This document shows positions 23,686 through 30,448 of a stretch of 48,438 nt of DNA, one piece after another. Below the pieces are notes generated by a model that ran no database searches, was not told the origin of the DNA, and worked only from the letters and a program-made list of their open reading frames with translations. This DNA comes from Flavobacterium sp. (GTDB lineage Bacteria; Bacteroidota; Bacteroidia; Flavobacteriales; Flavobacteriaceae): assembly GCF_004211145.1 (NCBI RefSeq), contig NZ_SEBS01000027.1:1-48438 (forward strand). Direction: 5' to 3'. The stretch's first letter is position 1, and each line of letters opens with the position of its first letter. A program made the position numbers and the translations under genes.

Positions 23686-25413
23686 ATGACTAAAATCATA
23701 CTTTTTCTCACAGCCTTTCCGCTATTTGTTTTCGCCCAAAAACCCGACTACAAAACAATCTTCGAAAATGGAAACGGCAACCAAGGCGCGAACTACGACC
23801 AAACCATAGCCTTCTACGAAATGCTCGCCAAGGATTTCCCGACCTTAAAAATCGAGGAATGTGGCTTGACCGACAGCGGAAAACCGTTGCATCTCCTATT
23901 GTTTTCATCGGACAAAGACTTCAGCTATCCGTCGGCCAAAAAATCGATAATCCTAGTAAACAATGGCATACACGCGGGCGAACCCGACGGAATCGACGCG
24001 ACGATGCAATTGATCCGCGATCTGGCGACGGGAAAAATCAAGGCGCCGAAAAACGTAATCTTCGCGACAATTCCCGTGTACAACATCGGCGGATTCCTGA
24101 ACCGGAATTCGACTTCGCGCGTAAACCAGGACGGCCCCGAAGAATACGGATTTCGTGGCAATGCGCGCAACTTCGACCTCAATCGCGATTTCATAAAGTC
24201 GGACGCGCGGAACACGAAAAGTCTCACCGATATTTTCCGAAAACTCGACGCCGACATCTTCATCGACAACCACGTGAGCAACGGCGCCGATTACCAATAT
24301 GTCTTGACGTACATCATGACGCAGCACAACCGACTCGGCAACGCGCTCGGCGATTACATGAATAAGGAATTGACGCCCGCTTTGGTTTCGGATCTCAAAA
24401 AGAAGAAAATCGAATCGACGCCCTATGTGAACGCTTGGGGAGAAACGCCCGACGCTCACGGTTTCGCGCAGTTTTACGACGGCCCGAGATATGCGACGGG
24501 TTATACTTCGCTGTTCAATGCGATCGGTTTTGTCGTGGAAACGCACATGCTCAAGAAGTACGACAAGCGCGTGAAGGCAACGTATGAATTCATGATTTCC
24601 GCGATTGATTTTGCCGACAGCCACGCCTCGGAAATCAAATCGAAACGGCTCGAAAACGAAAAGCAATTCACCGCCGGAAACAAATACGCGATCGCGTGGC
24701 AGATCGATTCATCGAAGGTTGAAAAAATTGAATTCCTCGGCTACGAAGGCAGCTACAAGAAAAGCGATGTCACGACCGGCGAGCGTTTGTTTTACGACCG
24801 AAAGAAACCGTTCAAAAAACAAATCCCGTTTTACAAGGAATACAAACCCGCGAAAGAAATCACGATTCCCGAAGCGTACGTGATCCCGCAAGGTTGGTGG
24901 AACGTAATCGGCTTACTGCAACAAAACGGCATCCGCGGCGGCCGCATCAAAAAAGACACGGTCATCGAGATCGAAAGTTATCGCATCGCCGATTACAAAA
25001 CGGGCACGAATGCGTACGAAGGACATTACCAGCACCGAAACACGAAAGTCACGTCGGCTAAAATAAAGATGCAATTCCACAAAGGTGATTTCATCTTCCC
25101 GACGAACCAAAAAGGCGCGAAATATTTGCTCGAAACGTTGGAGCCCGAGGCCGGGGATTCGTTCTTCAACTGGAATTTCTTCGATTCGACCCTACAGCAA
25201 AAGGAAGGCTATTCGGATTATGTGTTCGAGGATTTGGCCGCCGAAATTTTGCGCAAAAATCCCAGTCTTAAAGCCGAACTCGACGAAAAGCGTAAGTCGG
25301 ACGAAGCGTTTGCGAAAAATCCCGAAGCGCAACTCGACTGGGTATACAAACATTCGAAATATTATGAAAAGGCGCACTTGCAATATCCCGTTTATAGAAT
25401 CGTGAAACCATGA
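23686..25413 (+). CDS. Secreted M14 family zinc carboxypeptidase
   Basis: The product is 575 residues with a signal peptide (KIILFLTAFPLFVFAQ, cut near 18). The zinc site matches M14: His96 and Glu99 in NNGIHAGEPDG, and His196 in DNHVSNG; the catalytic Glu285 is in VVETHML. An Arg/Asn substrate region (RNFDLNRDF) is also present. The enzyme should remove C-terminal residues from peptides in the periplasm or outside the cell. The long C-terminal part (about 310-575) shows no domain I recognise. Its stop overlaps the start of the lipoprotein gene. Confidence 0.92.
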   Translation: MTKIILFLTAFPLFVFAQKPDYKTIFENGNGNQGANYDQTIAFYEMLAKDFPTLKIEECGLTDSGKPLHLLLFSSDKDFSYPSAKKSIILVNNGIHAGEPDGIDATMQLIRDLATGKIKAPKNVIFATIPVYNIGGFLNRNSTSRVNQDGPEEYGFRGNARNFDLNRDFIKSDARNTKSLTDIFRKLDADIFIDNHVSNGADYQYVLTYIMTQHNRLGNALGDYMNKELTPALVSDLKKKKIESTPYVNAWGETPDAHGFAQFYDGPRYATGYTSLFNAIGFVVETHMLKKYDKRVKATYEFMISAIDFADSHASEIKSKRLENEKQFTAGNKYAIAWQIDSSKVEKIEFLGYEGSYKKSDVTTGERLFYDRKKPFKKQIPFYKEYKPAKEITIPEAYVIPQGWWNVIGLLQQNGIRGGRIKKDTVIEIESYRIADYKTGTNAYEGHYQHRNTKVTSAKIKMQFHKGDFIFPTNQKGAKYLLETLEPEAGDSFFNWNFFDSTLQQKEGYSDYVFEDLAAEILRKNPSLKAELDEKRKSDEAFAKNPEAQLDWVYKHSKYYEKAHLQYPVYRIVKP

Positions 25414-25991
25414 ACAAACTTATTTGCTTTGTAATTTGCGCGATGTTTTTAGCGTGCGAGCAAAAACAATCCGAAAAATCATCCGATTCTTCAGTTTTGT
25501 CTGAACAAAAACAAAACGTGCTTTCAATCTCCGACGTGAGCGGGAAAACATTTTCATTCGGCCCGGAATTGATTGCCGAAACCTGCGAGATTTCAGCCGA
25601 ATGCGATTGTTGCGGTTCCGACTTTTTGTTCCTCGACGACTCGCGTTTTGTCGTCGTCGCCTATTGTCTTGAAGGCGATACTTTTTTGAAAGGTAAATAT
25701 GAAGTCGTCGGTTCAAAAATCAAAATGACGTATGAAGGCGAAATGATCGTGCAGGAAACAAATTGGGAAAAGGAAGCCGATTCGACCAAAACCGACGCAC
25801 CCGATTATTTCGAAAAGACCGAACCCGCGCCCAAAATCGGTTTGACGTTGAGCCGAACGCACTGCAACGGCGACCGTTTGATCCTCAAACTTGAAGGCAA
25901 CGAAAACGATTTTGGCGCCGAGGACGGAAAACTTCAGCAGGCGATCGCGCAATTGAAAACGTCGGGAATTTGGGAAAAGCTCAAACCTTAA
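25410..25991 (+). CDS. Hypothetical lipoprotein
   Basis: The product is 193 residues. The N-terminus has a lipoprotein signal with a Cys after MFLA (FVICAMFLACEQ), and a Ser/Lys-rich linker follows. The middle has a Cys-rich patch, ETCEISAECDCCGSDF (about 58-73), which could bind metal or form disulfides. No family is recognised. The ATG overlaps the stop of the M14 peptidase gene (ATGA), so it is translated with it. It may be an accessory outer-membrane or periplasmic protein. Confidence 0.8.
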   Translation: MNKLICFVICAMFLACEQKQSEKSSDSSVLSEQKQNVLSISDVSGKTFSFGPELIAETCEISAECDCCGSDFLFLDDSRFVVVAYCLEGDTFLKGKYEVVGSKIKMTYEGEMIVQETNWEKEADSTKTDAPDYFEKTEPAPKIGLTLSRTHCNGDRLILKLEGNENDFGAEDGKLQQAIAQLKTSGIWEKLKP

Positions 25992-26112
25992 TTTATTGAG
26001 CGTCGATATTGAATAGTCGGTCGAATTGTTGTAAAATCAGGGCTTTGAATATGAAAAACTGCATAATTCAAAGCGACATGGAAAATCTAAAGCAAGTAGT
26101 ACGAAAATAGCG

Positions 26113-26203
26113 CACTTCTGCCAACAGCGTCTCTCGACTTTCGACGGTTTTAGGTAACAAGTTCGACCCTTTTCAATAACTTCGTGTGCGTTCGGCAGAG
26201 AAT
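26113..26203. repeat. Inverted repeat with CTTCTGCCAACAGCG and CGTTCGGCAGAGAA ends
   Basis: The left end is CACTTCTGCCAACAGCG (26113-26129) and the right end TGTGCGTTCGGCAGAGAA (26186-26203). The ends are imperfect inverted copies over about 12 nt, and the interior of about 55 nt has no gene. The shape recalls cassette recombination sites, but the RYYYAAC and GTTRRRY core boxes are not satisfied. From memory, similar ends are seen in other Bacteroidota spacers. Confidence 0.45.
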
Positions 26204-26256
26204 ATAATCTCGGAAATGCCGCGACATCCTAGAAATCCGGTTTAAGAAACACCAAT

Positions 26257-26709
26257 ATGAAATCTACCAAAAATATCTGGCTTGCAATTTTTCTGTTTTT
26301 AGGTTTCAACCTGAACGCCCAACCAAAGGATTCGTTGGATGTTGCAAAAGCTACCCAAAAATTCGTCAAAGCGTTCAACGAATTCGATTGGGAAACTTTT
26401 AGAGGTTGTTTTGCAAATGACGCGACTATATTTTTTCCGGGTGAATTTGGCGAACGGAAAACAGGACGGAATGAGATCGAGAAATCATGGAAAGAAATTT
26501 TTCCGGAATTCGTAGATAAGACGAAGCATTTCGATTTGAATTTGATTCCTGAAAATATGATCATCCAAGTGTATGAACGCTCCGCCGTCGTCACTTTTCA
26601 AATGGGAAGCGGCGACAAACATCTGTCGCGCAGGACGTTAGTTTTCGTAAAAGAAAATAAAATGTGGAAGATTGTCCACTTACATGCGTCGAATTTCAGT
26701 CGTGATTAG
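26257..26709 (+). CDS. Exported SnoaL-like / nuclear transport factor 2-fold protein
   Basis: The product is 150 residues with a signal peptide (IWLAIFLFLGFNLNAQ, cut near 22). The rest fits the NTF2/SnoaL-like fold: a helix VAKATQKFVKAFNEFDWETF, the strand CFANDATIFFPG, then GRNEIEKSWKEIF, with strands TLVFVKENKMWKIVHLHASN at the end. Such proteins often bind small ligands or act as ketosteroid isomerase-like enzymes; no specific function is shown. Its stop at 26709 immediately precedes a fragment of an unrelated gene. Confidence 0.85.
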   Translation: MKSTKNIWLAIFLFLGFNLNAQPKDSLDVAKATQKFVKAFNEFDWETFRGCFANDATIFFPGEFGERKTGRNEIEKSWKEIFPEFVDKTKHFDLNLIPENMIIQVYERSAVVTFQMGSGDKHLSRRTLVFVKENKMWKIVHLHASNFSRD

Positions 26710-26937
26710 GAATTGTCGATTGCAAACGGCTTGATCGGACGAGAATTTACGTCGGATAATTTCCGAAAATTTGTCGCGAAAGGAAAATTGCCCGACGCCG
26801 TGGCGAAAACATGGAGCGACATTTGGCAAACCGACAAAGAATTAAACCGAAAGTATATTTGCGATTATGAAGTCTACGGCGATACAACTCAAAATGGAGA
26901 AGATTCGGAAGTTGAAATTTTTATAGCCGTAAAATAA
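26710..26937 (+). pseudogene. Remnant of a GyrI-like/AraC effector-binding domain
   Basis: About 75 codons are open, but there is no ATG; only a TTG at 26713. The translation includes FVAKGKLPDAVAKTWSDIW, and the ending GEDSEVEIFIAVK is the C-terminal third of the GyrI-like small-molecule-binding domain, whose conserved pattern is P-x-A-x-x-x-TW-x-x-I-W ... E-(I/V)-x-(I/V)-x-V. The N-terminal domain and any DNA-binding part are missing. It probably marks a deletion that also brought the SnoaL-like gene next to it. Confidence 0.7.
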
Positions 26938-26987
26938 AAGCGGAATGATTTTCTCGAAATGTCGGCGCAAGAAAGTTTCGGCCGCGT

Positions 26988-27407
26988 TCACGGATACATT
27001 TTCCTCGTATGGTTCATTGAGGCGACGATCATCTGCTCCAAAATTCCCATGTCGATATCGGCGAGTTTTTTCACGTAAACACAACCTTTACTTACTTTGT
27101 GCTTTCCGATTTTCGAAAGCAAATCTTCTTTTTCGTCGTACACAGGCTCAAAGTAAAACGTGAGCGCATCTTTTCTAGGTGAAAAACCTGCGAGTGGCGC
27201 GTCGCCTTCATGTCCCGACGCGTATTTGTAGTGATAGCTTCCGAATCCGATTATCGTCGGTCCCCACATTTTAGGCTCGAATCCCGTCAATTTTTGATAC
27301 AGCTCGACGAGTTTGAAACTGTCGCTGCGTTTGGTCTCGTCAGGCACGGCAGATATGAAGTCGGTGACGGAAACTTGGGTTGCTTTGGTTTTGGTTTCGT
27401 AAGCCAT
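26988..27407 (-). CDS. DUF1801 domain protein
   Basis: The product is 139 residues, cytoplasmic, and full length for a DUF1801 protein (YdhG-like fold). Visible signatures are DETKRSDSFKLVELYQKLTGFEP and MWGPTIIGFGSYHYKY, then SPRKDALTFYFEPVY, KIGKHKVSKGCVYVKKL. The family has been linked to iron-chaperone-like and unknown functions; no catalytic residues are known. It converges with the remnant to its left. Confidence 0.88.
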   Translation of the reverse strand: MAYETKTKATQVSVTDFISAVPDETKRSDSFKLVELYQKLTGFEPKMWGPTIIGFGSYHYKYASGHEGDAPLAGFSPRKDALTFYFEPVYDEKEDLLSKIGKHKVSKGCVYVKKLADIDMGILEQMIVASMNHTRKMYP

Positions 27408-27410
27408 ATT

Positions 27411-27578
27411 TGAATTATGAATTATGAATTATAAATTATAAATTATGAATTATAAATGGTGACTAATTGGAACTGATTGCGATGGTTGAACGAAAGACGA
27501 ATCAAACCCGTTAAGTACTCGATTTTTCGTCGTACACCGATTTCAATTCATAATTCATAATTCATAATTCATAATTAA
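27411..27578. repeat. Inverted AATTATG/ATAATTC tandem arrays
   Basis: The left array is about six 7-nt units of AATTATG/AATTATA (27412-27456) and the right array about five AATTCAT units (27546-27577). They are complementary and enclose 90 nt. The region separates DUF1801 from the Nudix gene, both on the minus strand. No gene is seen. Confidence 0.8.
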
Positions 27579-28175
27579 TTAAGAAAGTTGTTCCTCAAAA
27601 AGCAACTTGATATTCTCATAAGAATTCTCAAGCGCCTGCCCTATTTCCTCGGGTTTCAGCCAAGCGACTTTTTCGATGCCTTCCTCGAGTTGCGGATGCA
27701 GCGGCCCGTCGAAATCGCTTCTCATTTCAAACCAATGCGTGACCTTGAGCTTGTAGCGCCCGTTGCGTTTAAAGACGTGATAGGTTTTTTGGAGTTTGCG
27801 AACAATTACGAGTTTTCCTACACCGGTTTCTTCTTCGACCTCTCGCAAGGCCGTGTATTCGATTTTTTCACCTTTTTCGATGCCGCCTTTGGGCAAGTCC
27901 CATTTGCCGTTCCTGAAAATGAAAAGTATTTCGCCCTTGCTGTTGTATACGAGACCGCCGCCGGCTTTCTGGACGGGCAGTTTTTCCTTCATCGCACGCA
28001 TAATCGCCTTTTCGTCAGGGTGATATAAGTACGCCTTTTTCACCTTGTTCGAAAACAACTTCGAGATGAGTTGCGAAAAGTCGATGCCTTCCAGCAAAAA
28101 CAACTGGAAATCGGTCTCCTTCTGAATCTCATTCGTGAGGAAAAGTGGTTTGTCGTTTACAAAAACTTTATACAT
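27579..28175 (-). CDS. Nudix hydrolase
   Basis: The product is 198 residues from the ATG at 28175; the open frame to 28259 runs into pyrE and is rejected. The Nudix box is complete at 98-120: GIEKGEKIEYTALREVEEE, then TGVG. It hydrolyses a nucleoside diphosphate linked to another moiety, with Mg. The N-terminal 65 residues (VFVNDKPLFLTNEIQ) form a separate small domain often seen in Flavobacteriaceae Nudix proteins. Its ATG is only 7 nt from the divergent pyrE ATG. Confidence 0.94.
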   Translation of the reverse strand: MYKVFVNDKPLFLTNEIQKETDFQLFLLEGIDFSQLISKLFSNKVKKAYLYHPDEKAIMRAMKEKLPVQKAGGGLVYNSKGEILFIFRNGKWDLPKGGIEKGEKIEYTALREVEEETGVGKLVIVRKLQKTYHVFKRNGRYKLKVTHWFEMRSDFDGPLHPQLEEGIEKVAWLKPEEIGQALENSYENIKLLFEEQLS

Positions 28176-28178
28176 TTG
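28149..28178 (+). promoter_or_regulatory. pyrE promoter (TTTG-N18-TACATTTG)
   Basis: TTTG at 28149-28152 and TACATTTG at 28171-28178, 18 nt apart, match the Bacteroidota consensus. The box ends 4 nt before the pyrE ATG at 28183, so the mRNA would be leaderless or nearly so. The whole promoter lies inside the start of the divergent Nudix gene. Confidence 0.75.
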
Positions 28179-28182
28179 CAGT

Positions 28183-28830
28183 ATGATTTTCAATAAAGAT
28201 ACAGCCGAGAAAACCGCAGAATTGCTTTTGCAAATAAATGCAATAAAATTGAATCCCAAAAATCCTTTTACATGGGCTTCAGGCTGGAAATCGCCGATTT
28301 ATTGCGACAACCGAATGGTGCTCTCGTTTCCGCCGATACGAAATTATATCCGAGAGGAATTTTCGAAGCAAATCGAAAAGCAGTTCGGCAAGCCTGACGT
28401 GATCGCCGGAGTCGCCACAGGTGCGATCGGAATCGGGATGTTGGTCGCCGAATACATGGGATTGCCATTCGTCTATGTTCGTCCCGAGCCTAAAAAACAC
28501 GGACGCCAGAACCAGGTCGAGGGCTTCTTGCAGAAAGGACAGAACGTCGTGATCGTCGAGGACTTGATCAGCACCGGGAAAAGCAGCCTCCTGGCCGTTG
28601 ACGCGTTGCGCGAGGCAGGTTCGAACATCAAGGGAATGGTCGCGATCTTTACATACGGATTCCAGATCGCCGAAGAAAACTTCAAGAACGCGAACGTCGA
28701 TTTGTACACGTTGAGCAACTACCAAAACCTGCTCAACCTCGCCGTCGCGAAAAAATACATCACCGAGAACGAGCTCGAAACGCTTAAAGAATGGAACTCA
28801 AACCCTGCCGAATGGGGCGTTGAAGCTTAA
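28183..28830 (+). CDS. pyrE: Orotate phosphoribosyltransferase
   Basis: The product is 215 residues from the ATG at 28183, chosen because an ATG-proximal promoter box rules out the upstream frame. It converts orotate and PRPP to orotidine-5-phosphate in pyrimidine synthesis. Typical features are NPFTWASGWKSPIYCDNR near the start, VIAGVATGAIGIGMLVAEY, VYVRPEPKKHGRQNQVEG (flexible loop) and the PRPP motif VVIVEDLISTGKSSL. It is followed 11 nt later by an SRPBCC gene. Confidence 0.95.
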   Translation: MIFNKDTAEKTAELLLQINAIKLNPKNPFTWASGWKSPIYCDNRMVLSFPPIRNYIREEFSKQIEKQFGKPDVIAGVATGAIGIGMLVAEYMGLPFVYVRPEPKKHGRQNQVEGFLQKGQNVVIVEDLISTGKSSLLAVDALREAGSNIKGMVAIFTYGFQIAEENFKNANVDLYTLSNYQNLLNLAVAKKYITENELETLKEWNSNPAEWGVEA

Positions 28831-28841
28831 TCAATACACTT

Positions 28842-29234
28842 ATGAATCTAGAAAGCCCGAAGGTTTCAGTAGACAAACCTGCCCAATATCTTTTCGAACA
28901 GCTTACCGACGTGAAGAATTTCGAGAAACTCATGCCCGATTCGATCGCGAAGTTTGAAGTTACCGACGAAAATTCGTTCATCTTCGGACTCAAAGGAATG
29001 CCCGAAATCAAGTTGCGTCTCAAGGAACAAACCGCTCCGTCGTATATCAAATTGGGCGCGGCGAGCGATAAGCTGCCGTTTAGCCTGGAAGCGAAAATCG
29101 ATTCGGTTTCCGACAGCAAATCGGATGTGCAACTCTTCTTCGATGGAGAATTCAATGCGATGATGGCGATGATGGTGAAAGGCCCGATCACGAAATTCAT
29201 TGAAACGCTTGCCGCGAACATGCACAAGTTGTAA
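28842..29234 (+). CDS. SRPBCC family protein (START-like)
   Basis: The product is 130 residues, with no signal peptide. It follows the START/SRPBCC pattern: KVSVDKPAQYLFEQLTDVKNFEKLMPDSI, then FIFGLKGMPEIKLRLKEQTAPSYIKLG, and a terminal long helix MMVKGPITKFIETLAANMHKL. It should bind a hydrophobic ligand in a cavity; the ligand is unknown. It is probably co-transcribed with pyrE and ends at a terminator (29255-29290). Confidence 0.88.
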   Translation: MNLESPKVSVDKPAQYLFEQLTDVKNFEKLMPDSIAKFEVTDENSFIFGLKGMPEIKLRLKEQTAPSYIKLGAASDKLPFSLEAKIDSVSDSKSDVQLFFDGEFNAMMAMMVKGPITKFIETLAANMHKL

Positions 29235-29254
29235 TCGATATAAAATTTTATAGG

Positions 29255-29290
29255 AAAAGTCTTTCTGTCTAACGGAAAGGCTTTTTTTTT
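29255..29290 (+). terminator. Rho-independent terminator after SRPBCC gene
   Basis: AAAAGTCTTTC (29255-29265) pairs with GAAAGGCTTTT (29275-29285), one G-U pair, followed by further Ts. It separates the pyrE unit from the phytochrome unit. Confidence 0.85.
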
Positions 29291-29384
29291 GAACAAAAGC
29301 AAAAGTCAAAGTAAAGTGGGAATTTTGTAACTTTTAACAAGAAAGTATTTCGTTTATTTGCTCGTTAACGACAACATTTATCCC

Positions 29385-29825
29385 ATGAATCCACGCCAAA
29401 ATTTCACGATATTTTACACCGATGATGATCCCGAAGATTTGGAGTTCTTCATGGAAGCCGCCGAAAGCCTTGGAAGCGATGTCGAAGTCGTGACGCACAG
29501 AAACGGTCAAAATTTAATTGATGCCTTGCACAATCCGCCGCCGACGCCTCATTTATTGTTCCTGGACGTGAACATGCCGGGACTTACGGGATTCGACGTG
29601 TTGCAGGAATTGCGCAACGGCGAAAAATTCAAGAACATTCCCGTGATTATTTTCACGACATCAAGCGACGATTCGACTATCGAAAGAAGCCTCGACCTCG
29701 GCGCAAATTTCTTCGTACCCAAATCAGGACATTTCCCGACACTCAAAAAATCAATCGAATACGCGCTTCAAATCGACTGGTCGACATTCCGTCCGACCGC
29801 TGAAAACTTTGTTTACGCCGCCTAA
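29385..29825 (+). CDS. Single-domain response regulator
   Basis: The product is 146 residues from the ATG at 29385. It is a lone receiver domain: acidic pocket YTDDDPEDLEFF, phospho-acceptor Asp61 in LFLDVNMPG, Thr in IIFTTSSDD and Lys in FFVPKSGHF. There is no output domain. Its pattern (REC with FXXAAESLG after the acidic pocket, then LTGFDVLQEL) is like the Rcp1-type partners of phytochrome kinases. It lies 14 nt upstream of the heme oxygenase gene and is probably phosphorylated by the phytochrome kinase encoded two genes on. Confidence 0.92.
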   Translation: MNPRQNFTIFYTDDDPEDLEFFMEAAESLGSDVEVVTHRNGQNLIDALHNPPPTPHLLFLDVNMPGLTGFDVLQELRNGEKFKNIPVIIFTTSSDDSTIERSLDLGANFFVPKSGHFPTLKKSIEYALQIDWSTFRPTAENFVYAA

Positions 29826-29839
29826 TATTTTACATCTTA

Positions 29840-30448
29840 ATGAATCCCGACACGCTCAAAGCCGCAACGCCTGAATCTTTATTTATTGAACAACTTAGAG
29901 CCAGGACATCGGCGGCGCATAAAAGCCTCGAACAATTGCCGGTTTCATCGTCGATTTTGGATCCGTCGGTCACGAAAGAACAGTACGCGCATTATCTGCA
30001 GCTGATGTACGACGTCGTTAAAAGCCTCGAAACAACAATTTATCCGCTGATCGAGCGAATCATTCCCAATTTGTCCGACCGCGAAAAATCACGTAACATA
30101 GAAAACGACCTTCACGTATTGGGATATCAAACTCCCGACGCGAACACGACCGTCTTTTCAACTGAAAACCTGTCGGTTCCGTTTGCGCTCGGCATCGCGT
30201 ATGTCGTTGAAGGTTCGACACTTGGCGGACGATTCATCCTCAAAAACATCGAATCGGTTTTGGGTTTCGATGAAAATTCGGGCGCGACGTACTTCGCAGG
30301 CTACGGAAACAAAACGGGCAGCCGTTGGAAAAACTTCCTTGAATCGGTTACGGGCTACGCGGTCTCAGGCGATTCGTCAGGCGAAATCATCGAAGGAGCC
30401 GAATTCGCATTCAACAGAATCGGTAAGCATTTGCAGACGCGACCATGA
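29840..30448 (+). CDS. Heme oxygenase (biliverdin-producing, BphO-like)
   Basis: The product is 202 residues. The proximal heme ligand His27 is in RTSAAHKSLEQLP, followed by the distal helix signature YVVEGSTLGGRFI (about 113-125). These match the bacterial biliverdin-producing heme oxygenases (BphO). The reaction opens heme to biliverdin, CO and iron, using reduced ferredoxin or similar. Its stop overlaps the bacteriophytochrome ATG (ATGA), which indicates chromophore supply for that protein. Confidence 0.92.
   Translation: MNPDTLKAATPESLFIEQLRARTSAAHKSLEQLPVSSSILDPSVTKEQYAHYLQLMYDVVKSLETTIYPLIERIIPNLSDREKSRNIENDLHVLGYQTPDANTTVFSTENLSVPFALGIAYVVEGSTLGGRFILKNIESVLGFDENSGATYFAGYGNKTGSRWKNFLESVTGYAVSGDSSGEIIEGAEFAFNRIGKHLQTRP

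Noticed and set aside
26155..26175. tRNA T-arm-like GTTCGACCC
   Set aside because: No matching acceptor, D or anticodon arms could be placed around it.
26113..26203. Integron attC site
   Set aside because: The required RYYYAAC and GTTRRRY core boxes are not satisfied and no integrase or cassette gene is present. It is kept only as an inverted repeat.
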